A model generated the notes under the pieces. That model did not search any database and was not told where the DNA came from. It saw only the letters and a list, made by a program, of their open reading frames with translations. This document shows, piece by piece, positions 28,158 to 35,830 of a DNA stretch of 64,000 nt (positions are counted from its first letter, which is position 1; each line of letters opens with the position of its first letter). Source of the stretch: Yoonia vestfoldensis (lineage in GTDB: Bacteria > Pseudomonadota > Alphaproteobacteria > Rhodobacterales > Rhodobacteraceae). Location: the NCBI RefSeq assembly GCF_002158905.1, contig NZ_CP021431.1, positions 3,736,001 to 3,800,000 on the forward strand, in the 5' to 3' direction. The position numbers and the translations under genes were made by a program.

Positions 28158-29276
28158 GTGGTTGTGGTTTTTCAGCGTATGGTTGCCGTTTCGGCATGTT
28201 TGTTTATTGCGGGCTGTAGCCTGCCCCGCGGAGCGGGGTTCCAGTCCGAGGTTCTGGCCGCCGCCAATGCGAATATCGCGGCGGATGGCGAAACCCCCGC
28301 CTATGATTTCACGGTCTACGAGGTCAATAGCGCGCGCCTGCCGATGCTGCTGGCCTGGCCTGACCGCAATCTGTCGCAGCTGCCTTGGTTGCCCGCGTCC
28401 CAACAGCCCGCATCCTTGCTGATCGCGCCGGGCGATTCCATCCAATTGACGATCTGGGATGCTGAACAAAACTCGCTTTTGGCGGGGGTAGGCCAGCGCG
28501 CGACGCCCTTGCAACAAGCGCAGGTCAGCGCGAGCGGGCGCATTTTCGTGCCATATATCGGCGAATTGACCGTCGCGGGCATGGCCCCCGATACGGCCCG
28601 CGCCCGGATCGAGGAAGAATTGGTGCGCACGATCCCGTCGGCGCAGGTGCAGCTGGTCGTCCAGCCGGGGCGTGGAAATTCCGCCAATCTGACCGGCGGT
28701 GTCGGCGCGACTGGCATTTACCAGATCCCGGACCGCGATTTCAGACTGCTTGATCTTTTGTCGCTGGCTGGCGGTGCGAACCCGACCTATGTCAATCCGC
28801 AGGTCCGGCTGACGCGCGGTGGCATTGTTTACGGCATCCCTCTTGAGCGGCTGCTGGAAGAGCCGGCGCTTGATATCGCGGTGCAGGGCGGCGACCGGGT
28901 CCTGATCGTGCCGGATGACCGCAAATTCCTGGCGCTGGGGGCCACGGGTGCGCAGTCGCAATTCGACTTTCCGACCGCAGATCTGTCCGCCTTGCAGGCG
29001 CTGGCGCTGATCGGTGGGGTCTCGGCCACCACGGCCAATCCCAAGGGGATCTTGATCCTGCGCGAATATGACCTTGCCGAAGTGCGCGACGGCCTGTCCG
29101 GCCCGCCGCAGGAACGGGTCGTGTTCACGATTGATCTGACAACGGCGGATGGCCTGTTTTCGGCGGGCAAGTTCATGGTGCAGGACGGCGATCTGATCTA
29201 TGGCACTGAAAGCGCGCTGGTCCCGGCATTGACCTTTGTGCGCCTGGCCTCGACCTTTCAGTCGCTGACGAATTAG
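28158..29276 (+). CDS. Polysaccharide export outer-membrane lipoprotein (Wza/KpsD-like)
   Basis: A 372-residue lipoprotein of the polysaccharide biosynthesis/export family. The lipobox is IAGC (Cys about residue 20). The export domain begins with LLIAPGDSIQLTIWDAE, and soluble ligand-binding beta-grasp modules follow (GIYQIPDRDFRLLDLLSLAGGANPT and FLALGATGAQSQFDFP...ALALIGGV). It probably forms part of the outer-membrane channel for capsule or exopolysaccharide. GTG 28158 has an AAGGG ribosome site and gives the signal peptide a basic residue; ATG 28179 is the alternative. No inner-membrane partner (Wzc) is nearby. It ends two bases before the convergent RTX gene. Confidence 0.87.
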   Translation: MVVVFQRMVAVSACLFIAGCSLPRGAGFQSEVLAAANANIAADGETPAYDFTVYEVNSARLPMLLAWPDRNLSQLPWLPASQQPASLLIAPGDSIQLTIWDAEQNSLLAGVGQRATPLQQAQVSASGRIFVPYIGELTVAGMAPDTARARIEEELVRTIPSAQVQLVVQPGRGNSANLTGGVGATGIYQIPDRDFRLLDLLSLAGGANPTYVNPQVRLTRGGIVYGIPLERLLEEPALDIAVQGGDRVLIVPDDRKFLALGATGAQSQFDFPTADLSALQALALIGGVSATTANPKGILILREYDLAEVRDGLSGPPQERVVFTIDLTTADGLFSAGKFMVQDGDLIYGTESALVPALTFVRLASTFQSLTN

Positions 29277-29278
29277 CG

Positions 29279-31225
29279 TCAGAACAGCGCGATATCATTG
29301 GCGAGGGTGGCGTAATCCGTCACCCCGTCGATCATCAGGATATCATTATTGCCGAAATCAATGGTCACCCGCGCGCCGTCCTGTCGGCCATAGACCAGCA
29401 GCAAATCGGCGGCCGAGGTCAGCCCGGTCCAAAGCCGCGCATCCAGGATGATCCGGTCGATGCCCTGTTCGAAATCGGCAATCACGTCTCGGCCGTGGTT
29501 GAAGATGAACACATCTGCCCCCGCCCCGCCGATCAGCACATCATTGCCTTGGGTGCCCGTCACGACCTTGTCAGAGCTAGGGGGCGCGGCGGGCTGGTTT
29601 TGCAAGGCGCTGCGCAGATCGGTGATCTTGCTATCGACCAAGGCCCGCTTTGCGGCCTGCATCGAAAACGGGTCACCTTGATCAGGCGCAATGTCCGGCG
29701 GTGTCGGTGTCAGCGCGGGTGGTGGCGTCTCTGGTCCCGGAAAGCCGGGGCTAAGCGTGCCGGGCAGGCGCATCCCGCCCAGCACATCGGCATTGCTCAA
29801 CAGCCGGTAATCGATCGGATTGCCATCGGCGCTGTGGATGATCAGATCCTCATCGCCATAGCGGATGATGAACCCGGTGGGGGTGATCGCCATGGTCAGC
29901 TGGCTGATGTCGCGCAGCATCGGCCAGAGCGACAGGTCCAGCCGATCCTCGCCCAGGGTGAAATCGGTGATCGTATCGGTTTGCCCGTCGGCCACCAGGA
30001 TGAACACATCCGCCCCCGGCCCGCCCGTCAAAATATCCTCTCCGGCCCCGTCGCGCAGGATATCATGGCCCGCGCCGCCCAAGATGAGGTCATCACCAGC
30101 CCCGCCCAGCAGGATATCATCGCCCCCTGTGCCGCTTAGCAGCCCGCCTGCAAGCGTCGCTGTCGCCGTGATCCCCGCCCCGCCGGTGTCGAGCCGCAAT
30201 TGCGTGATCCCTGTCTCGCTGCTGCTTGCGACGAAAATATCCAGCCGGTCCTCGGCGCTGCGCGCGGCAATGGCGCTGACATTATCCAGCCCGATCTCTG
30301 TGGTATCCGCGATATGGGCCAGCGCCACCAATTGTCCGCCGGGCAACAGCGCAAAGACGGATATGCCGTCATCCGCGCCGCCCGCGATGACATAGCTGCG
30401 CCCGCCTTCGGTCACGATATCCAGCGCGGTGGCCCCGCCAAAACGGGTCTGCAACGTGTCCATCACATGGTCGCGGATCGTCAATGCGCCCTGCGCGCCG
30501 ACCTCGATCACGGTCAGGCTGCTGCTGCCTGCCGCCGCCATCACAAGATAGGTCACCCCGGCGACGACACTTGTTTGCAGCGCGGTGGCATCGGCGATCC
30601 ACAGCCCGCTTTCCGCCGTCAATGCCGTGATTTCCGACAGGCCGCCGGTGGCATCGACCTGCCAGCCGGTCAGCCGGTTGGTCGCATCCACGCTATAGAC
30701 AAACCCATCGGCAGAGGTGATCGCATGGACCTTTCCGCCGGTCGTGATGGTCGCCAGCGGGCCGATGAAAGTGCCGCCCGCGTCAAAGTGCCAGCCCGCG
30801 ATCCCCGCCGCGTCGGCAAGGCCGCCATAGACGAATTGCGCGCCCCCCTGATGCACCACCAGATCGGGGCGGAAACCCGCAAAGATCGGCAGGCTGTCGA
30901 TCACCTGCCATGCGCCGCCTGTCAGGCTGATTTGCTGAAAAGCACCATCCGCGCCACCGCCGGTCAACAGCACCGGCCCCGCCGCGGTATCAAGCGTCAG
31001 CACAGACCCGCCGCCGCCCGCCACATCGCCGCCTTGCAGCCTATGCAAGGCCCCGGTGTCGATGATCGGATCGCTGATGTCCCAGCTTTGCAGCGCCCCG
31101 TCGAAACGGGTGATCCCGACAAGATTGTCGGTCCCGTCAAGGCGGATAATGTCCAGATCAATGATCCGCGACCATGTGGATTCGTCAGGCGTGGTCAGAT
31201 ATCTGACCGGCACGATTGTGGACAT
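29279..31225 (-). CDS. Large RTX calcium-binding protein with beta-propeller-like N-terminus
   Basis: A 648-residue protein without a Sec signal, as expected for type I secretion. About 380 residues at the N-terminus form repeated beta segments (LVGITRFDGALQSWDISDP and similar), like a propeller. Two RTX regions follow: GTGGDDILLGGAGDDLILGG near 400-440 and GTQGNDVLIGGAGADVFIF near 580, each followed by a DxITDF or DVIADFEQG block that often closes type I substrates. A proline-rich linker (about 535-560) lies between. ATG 31225 follows GGGGGG; the frame is open to 31375. No exporter gene is near. It converges with the export lipoprotein. Confidence 0.85.
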   Translation of the reverse strand: MSTIVPVRYLTTPDESTWSRIIDLDIIRLDGTDNLVGITRFDGALQSWDISDPIIDTGALHRLQGGDVAGGGGSVLTLDTAAGPVLLTGGGADGAFQQISLTGGAWQVIDSLPIFAGFRPDLVVHQGGAQFVYGGLADAAGIAGWHFDAGGTFIGPLATITTGGKVHAITSADGFVYSVDATNRLTGWQVDATGGLSEITALTAESGLWIADATALQTSVVAGVTYLVMAAAGSSSLTVIEVGAQGALTIRDHVMDTLQTRFGGATALDIVTEGGRSYVIAGGADDGISVFALLPGGQLVALAHIADTTEIGLDNVSAIAARSAEDRLDIFVASSSETGITQLRLDTGGAGITATATLAGGLLSGTGGDDILLGGAGDDLILGGAGHDILRDGAGEDILTGGPGADVFILVADGQTDTITDFTLGEDRLDLSLWPMLRDISQLTMAITPTGFIIRYGDEDLIIHSADGNPIDYRLLSNADVLGGMRLPGTLSPGFPGPETPPPALTPTPPDIAPDQGDPFSMQAAKRALVDSKITDLRSALQNQPAAPPSSDKVVTGTQGNDVLIGGAGADVFIFNHGRDVIADFEQGIDRIILDARLWTGLTSAADLLLVYGRQDGARVTIDFGNNDILMIDGVTDYATLANDIALF

Positions 31226-31392
31226 CTTCAATCCCCCCCAGGACTGGCCTTGTCGATCCATGCAGGCTCGTGGATGTCGCGGTCCGCCACATGGCTGAAT
31301 TGCGGCAGCACAATGGTTCTTGTCGCGCATTTCGTTCAATTGCCTCTGATCACGCCCCGCGCTAGAACGGCACAACCACAGCAGGAGAGGTC

Positions 31393-32772
31393 ATGCCCCC
31401 CCAATTCGGCACCAGCGGGCTGCGCGGCCTTGTCACCGACCTGACACCGGCGCTTGTCAGTGATTATGTGACCGCCTTTGCCGCGAGCTGCCCGATGGGC
31501 AATGGCCTGTTTGTGGCGCATGATCTGCGGCAATCCTCGCCCGCTTTGGCAGCGGTGGTGGCGCAGGCCGGTCAGGCGGCAGGGCTTGCCGTCACGCGAT
31601 GCGGTCCTGTGCCGACGCCTGCGCTGGCGCTGGCCGCGATGCAGGCGGGGGCGGCGGCGGTCATGGTGACGGGCAGCCATATTCCCGCCGATCGCAATGG
31701 CTTGAAATTCTACACCCCCGCGGGCGAGATCACCAAGGACCAAGAGGCCGCGATCCTGACAGGCTTGGGGGCTTCCCGCAGGGTTTTGTCAGGGCCACAG
31801 CCGCAGTTCATGGACGTCGGGCAGGGCTATTGCGCACGCTATATTGCCGCGTTCGGCACCAGCCTGTCAGGGCTGCGTCTGGGGCTTTATGCCCATAGCG
31901 CGGTGGGCCGCGACCTGATGGCAGCGCTTTTGACCGAACTTGGCGCAGAGGTCGTGACCTTGGGGCATTCCGCCGATTTCGTCCCTGTCGATACCGAGGC
32001 GGTCGATCCCCAGACCAAGGCCCGCCTTGCCAATTGGGCGCGTGATCACGATCTGGCGGCGATCCTGTCCACCGATGGCGATGGTGACCGCCCGCTGATG
32101 GCGGATGAAGCCGGACAGATCATTCCGGGCGATATCATGGGCCAGATCACCGCAGCTTTTCTGGCCGCGCAGCATCTGGTGACGCCGGTCTCGTCCAATA
32201 GCGGTGCGGATAGGCTTGGGTTCGCGCGGGTGCTGCGCACGCGGATCGGGTCGCCGCATGTGATTGCGGGGATGCAGGCGCTGGGTGGCGCTGTGGTCGG
32301 ATACGAGGCCAATGGCGGGTTTCTGCTGGGTTTTGACGCGCAGGGACCAAAGGGTCCGCTGGCCGCCCTGATGACCCGCGACGCGATGCTGCCGATCTTG
32401 GCGGTGCTGGCCGCCAGCAAGGGCGCGCCGGTGTCGCAGCTGGTGGCGGCGCAGCCTGCACGGTTTACCGCCGCCGACCGGTTATGCGCGGTTCCGACCG
32501 ATATCTCGGCCGCTTTGGTCGGCTGGCTGACGCAGGACGCCCCGGCGCGCGCGACCTTTCTGGCCGCCCTTGGCCTGGTCGAAGCTGGCGTCGATCTGAC
32601 AGATGGGCTGCGGATCGCCTGCGCCGATGGCCGCTGCCTGCATCTGCGCCCGTCCGGCAATGCCCCCGAATTGCGCTGCTATGTCGAGGCTGAAACCCAG
32701 CACGCGGCGGCCATGACGTTGCAAGCCGGTCTGGCCTTGCTGCGCCAGCGGATCGACGCGCTGGTCAGGTGA
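31393..32772 (+). CDS. Phosphohexomutase (phosphomannomutase/phosphoglucomutase family)
   Basis: A 459-residue alpha-D-phosphohexomutase. It opens with FGTSGLRG, the catalytic serine is in VTGSHIPADRNG (Asn of the usual SHNP replaced by Ile), the magnesium loop is STDGDGDRPLM, the sugar-recognition loop is GYEANGGFL (EANGG), and the phosphate loop is LRPSGNAPELRCYVEAE. EANGG and the divergent SHIP set resemble the phosphomannomutase branch. It would supply mannose-1-phosphate, the product used by the manC product encoded at 53186-54521. GGAGAGG precedes the ATG. The 3' end overlaps the convergent AI-2E gene by eight bases. Confidence 0.88.
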   Translation: MPPQFGTSGLRGLVTDLTPALVSDYVTAFAASCPMGNGLFVAHDLRQSSPALAAVVAQAGQAAGLAVTRCGPVPTPALALAAMQAGAAAVMVTGSHIPADRNGLKFYTPAGEITKDQEAAILTGLGASRRVLSGPQPQFMDVGQGYCARYIAAFGTSLSGLRLGLYAHSAVGRDLMAALLTELGAEVVTLGHSADFVPVDTEAVDPQTKARLANWARDHDLAAILSTDGDGDRPLMADEAGQIIPGDIMGQITAAFLAAQHLVTPVSSNSGADRLGFARVLRTRIGSPHVIAGMQALGGAVVGYEANGGFLLGFDAQGPKGPLAALMTRDAMLPILAVLAASKGAPVSQLVAAQPARFTAADRLCAVPTDISAALVGWLTQDAPARATFLAALGLVEAGVDLTDGLRIACADGRCLHLRPSGNAPELRCYVEAETQHAAAMTLQAGLALLRQRIDALVR

Positions 32773-33781
32773 CCTTTTCGCCCAGCATATGTTCAACCCA
32801 GAGCTTTTGCACCGCGACCATCGTCATCACCGTCAAAGGCGCGGCCAGGATCAGGCCAATCGCGCCGAACACGACGCCCAACAGCACTTGCAGCCCGATC
32901 AGCAGCGCTGGTGGCAGGTTTACCGCGCGCTGCTGGATCATCGGTGTGACGACATTGCCCTCGATATTCTCGATGACGATATAGCCCGCCAGCACGATCA
33001 ACCCGGTTTGGGTGCTTTCGGTAAAGCTGACGGCGACAATCGGCACGGTCGCGATCAGCGGCCCGATAAAGGGCACAAAGGTCACCAGCGCCGTCAGCAC
33101 CGCCAGCGCGAACCACAGATCGACCCCCAGCAAGAACAGGCCCAGCCCGACGGTCGTGCCCAGAAAGGCCATTGACACAAGCTGCCCCAGAAACCACCAG
33201 CGCACCGCATGGCTGATGGCCGCGAATGTGTCGGCGACCGGGTCGCGCCCGCCCGGCGGGATCAGGCGCAGCACGCCCCGGCGATACAGCCCCGGATCGG
33301 CCGCCAGAAAGAACGCCAGCACGATCAGGAACAAAAGGCTGCTGATGGCGCCGACGACGGACATGCCCATGGTCATCATCTGGCCCATAAGATTGCCCGC
33401 CGCACCGGTCAGACTGTCACCAGAGCCATCGATGTTATCCACAAAATCAAGAATCCCGATGTCTTGCAGCCAGTTCTGCAATCTCTGTGCTGTGGCCACG
33501 ATGGTTTGCGCCAGTTCTCGGAATTGCTGGGCCAGCCGTGTCGCTGTCAGGCCGATCGCGGCGGCGATGATGCTCAACAGCCCGATGCCCACGGCTGCCA
33601 GCGCCCAGCCATGCGCAAGGCCCGATTTGCGCATGATCGCCTTGGTCGCGCCATCAAATCCGATAGCCAGAATGATCGCTGCCAAAACCAGCAACAGCAC
33701 ATTGCCCAACAGATAGACGATCAGCAAAAGCCCCGCTATCAGCAGCAAAATTTCTGTTCTGATCCAGCGCTGCTGTGCCAT
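32765..33781 (-). CDS. AI-2E family transporter
   Basis: A 338-residue membrane protein of the AI-2E exporter (PF01594-type) family. About eight hydrophobic segments are visible, with the typical TALVTFVPFIGPLIATVPIVAVS block and the IENIEGNVVTPMIQQRAVNLPPALL motif near the C-terminus. Members include TqsA and several ion-antiport carriers, so the substrate here is unknown. It converges on the phosphohexomutase gene and is separated by about 75 bases from the downstream end of the TetR gene that precedes it in the same direction. Confidence 0.9.
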   Translation of the reverse strand: MAQQRWIRTEILLLIAGLLLIVYLLGNVLLLVLAAIILAIGFDGATKAIMRKSGLAHGWALAAVGIGLLSIIAAAIGLTATRLAQQFRELAQTIVATAQRLQNWLQDIGILDFVDNIDGSGDSLTGAAGNLMGQMMTMGMSVVGAISSLLFLIVLAFFLAADPGLYRRGVLRLIPPGGRDPVADTFAAISHAVRWWFLGQLVSMAFLGTTVGLGLFLLGVDLWFALAVLTALVTFVPFIGPLIATVPIVAVSFTESTQTGLIVLAGYIVIENIEGNVVTPMIQQRAVNLPPALLIGLQVLLGVVFGAIGLILAAPLTVMTMVAVQKLWVEHMLGEKVT

Positions 33782-33858
33782 CTGTCCCGTCCCGGCCTGT
33801 TGGTGCAGGCGGATAACGCGACAGGGCCGGTCCCGTTCCGGACGGATGCCGGATTTCG

Positions 33859-34485
33859 CTATTCGGACAGGATCGCGCGGCTGATGCGCATCATGAAATC
33901 ATGATCGTCGATATCGGCCCCGACATCCTTGTTCTTCATGTCGATGGACAGGAAGGAATGGCCATGGACGCAGGACCACAGCAGATAGGCGCAGCGCAGC
34001 ACCTCGGGGTGATCGACGGTCCGGTTCTTGCGGGCGGCGACATGTGTCACCACGACGCCAAAACATTCGGCACCCTTTTGCTGAAGGTCGGGGGCGTTTT
34101 CATGGCCCTCTGTCAGGCCAAAGACCAGCCGGAACACCCCCGGTTGCGCCCTTGCGAAATCGACATAGGCCTGCCCGATGGCCGCCACCGCATCCAGCGA
34201 GCCTGCGGCATGGGGTGCCGCGGCGCTGGCCATCGCGGCATGCAGCCTGTCCATCGCCTCGCTGGCGACGCCGCGCAGGATTTCGTCGCGATCCTTGAAA
34301 TGTTTGTAAGGTGCGGCCGAACTGACGCCGGCACGCCGCGCGGCCTCGGCCACGGAAAACCCGTCGGGACCATGCGTTTCGACCAGATCGCGCACGGCGG
34401 CGATCAATTGCGCCCGCAGGTCGCCGTGGTGATAGGCGGATCTGGCAGCGCCGGTTGTTTCGGGCCGTCGCCGGTCATCTGACAT
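33859..34485 (-). CDS. TetR/AcrR family transcriptional regulator
   Basis: A 208-residue repressor. The N-terminal helix-turn-helix is VAEAARRAGVSSAAPYKHFKDRDEILRGV (about 45-75), and the C-terminal domain carries the TetR_C_33-like segment with FRLVFGLTEGHENAPDL and a His/Cys patch (LLWSCVHGHSFLSID) that could bind a ligand or metal. It is divergent from the RND efflux pair, the usual arrangement for a local repressor. A pair of nearly identical 17-base sites in the shared intergenic region fits its operators. ATG 34485 gives the usual N-terminus; the frame is open to 34581. Confidence 0.9.
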   Translation of the reverse strand: MSDDRRRPETTGAARSAYHHGDLRAQLIAAVRDLVETHGPDGFSVAEAARRAGVSSAAPYKHFKDRDEILRGVASEAMDRLHAAMASAAAPHAAGSLDAVAAIGQAYVDFARAQPGVFRLVFGLTEGHENAPDLQQKGAECFGVVVTHVAARKNRTVDHPEVLRCAYLLWSCVHGHSFLSIDMKNKDVGADIDDHDFMMRISRAILSE

Positions 34486-34554
34486 GATCAGCAGCCTTTC
34501 TGTCGTCTGGGGCAAGCAAGGTCTGGGGCAAGCAAAGTTTGGGGCGCGCGAAAA

Positions 34555-34671
34555 GTTAGCATTACTTACATCCAGAGGCAACAGGCCCTCCGCGCGACCA
34601 TCCCTGATTTTGGCGCTTTTGAAAACCTCTTGCGAAAGTGAGTGATTCTCACTTATGTAAGCGGTGCTAAC
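34555..34671. promoter_or_regulatory. Two inverted 17-bp sites, likely TetR operators, with RND promoter
   Basis: GTTAGCATTACTTACAT at 34555-34571 and its inverted copy at 34655-34671 (reading GTTAGCACCGCTTACAT on the minus strand) differ only at three central bases. Each is a weak palindrome, GTWAG-N5-CTWAC. Between them AAGTGAG (34636-34642) and CTCACTT (34648-34654) form a perfect inverted repeat. A promoter TTGCGA (34630) -18 bases- TATGTA (34654) toward the RND genes overlaps the second site, so binding there would block it. Confidence 0.55.
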
Positions 34672-34687
34672 TTAAAAGGGCTGGACC

Positions 34688-35830
34688 ATGACGCAATCTG
34701 TGACATCGACCCTGCGCCGGGTCATGACGCTGGGTCTGACGCTTGCGGTCTTTGGCGGGGCGGGGGCCACGGTCTATGCCGGTTTCGCGCTGATCGCGGC
34801 GCAGGGCGATGCGGGTGCGGTCGCGGTGGCACCTGTATCCACGGTAGAGGTGTTGCAGATCGAGATCGCCGACAGCTATCGCGTCACCCGCCGCTTCACC
34901 GGCCAGATCGAGGCCGCCGCCCGGATTGATCTGGGCTTCGAGTTGGGCGGTCGCGTGACCGAGATGCTGGTGGATGAGGGCGATATCGTTGCAAAAGGTG
35001 TTCCGCTGGCACGGCTGGACACCAGCGCGCTGGTCCCGCAGCGCGCCGCGCTAGAGGCGGAACTGGCCGCACTTGTCGCCGATGCGGAATTGGCGCAGCT
35101 GACCTTGTCGCGCGCCGATGCCTTGCTGGAAAGCGGGTTTCGCTCGGTGGCGGCACAGGATGATGCGCGCCTTGCGCTTGCGCGGGCGCAGGCCGGGATT
35201 GCGGCGGCGCATGCGCGGATCGCCGGTGTCGATGTGCAGATCGCCAAATCGGTGCTGACCGCCCCTTTTGCCGCGCGGATCGGCGCGCGCCTTGCCGATC
35301 CGGGGCAGACTGTGGCTGCGGGGCAGAACCTGCTGGTGCTGTTTGATGCAGGCCCTGCGCAGGCGCGGGTCGGCTTGCCGCCGGATCTTGCGGCAAGATT
35401 GCGGGTTGGCCAAAGCGTCACGCTGGAGATCGGGGGCGCGACCCATCAGGCGCGGATCCGCCAGATCAGGCCCGATCTGGACCCCGGCACCCGCAGCCGG
35501 TCTGTGGTTGTGACGCTGCCTGCCGGTCTTGGCCCTGTGCTGGGCGATACCGTGGCGCTGGTGCTGGCGCAGGTCGTGCCGGAACCGGGGTTCTGGGCCC
35601 CTTTATCCGCCCTGCGCGAAGGCGCGCGCGGCAGCTGGTCGGTCATGGCGCTGGACCCGGTGCCGGATGGTGCGCGGATCGTCTCTGCCGCGGTCGAGGT
35701 GATCCATGCCGATGGCGCGCAGGTCTATCTGCGGGGCCAGTTGCCAGCAGGCGCGCGGATCGTGGCGCAAGCGCCGGATCGTGTCGCCCCCGGCCAGATC
35801 GTGCAGCTTGCAGCAGGTCCGCAAGGGTGA
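34688..35830 (+). CDS. RND efflux periplasmic adaptor (HlyD/MFP family)
   Basis: A 380-residue membrane-fusion protein with one N-terminal hydrophobic segment (about 14-35). The barrel-sandwich start FTGQIEAAARIDLGFELGGRVTEMLVDEGDIVAKGVPLARLDTS is typical, followed by a coiled hairpin rich in Ala/Leu (about 118-180) and the return strand VLTAPFAARIGARLADPGQTVAAGQNLLVLFD. It would link the inner-membrane pump encoded next to an outer-membrane channel that is not encoded here. The stop overlaps the pump start (GTGA). The ATG is preceded by AAGGG and by the TetR-type operators. Confidence 0.92.
   Translation: MTQSVTSTLRRVMTLGLTLAVFGGAGATVYAGFALIAAQGDAGAVAVAPVSTVEVLQIEIADSYRVTRRFTGQIEAAARIDLGFELGGRVTEMLVDEGDIVAKGVPLARLDTSALVPQRAALEAELAALVADAELAQLTLSRADALLESGFRSVAAQDDARLALARAQAGIAAAHARIAGVDVQIAKSVLTAPFAARIGARLADPGQTVAAGQNLLVLFDAGPAQARVGLPPDLAARLRVGQSVTLEIGGATHQARIRQIRPDLDPGTRSRSVVVTLPAGLGPVLGDTVALVLAQVVPEPGFWAPLSALREGARGSWSVMALDPVPDGARIVSAAVEVIHADGAQVYLRGQLPAGARIVAQAPDRVAPGQIVQLAAGPQG

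Noticed and set aside
30003..30130. Second set of regular GC-rich repeats
   Set aside because: They encode the calcium-binding repeats of the RTX protein on the minus strand.
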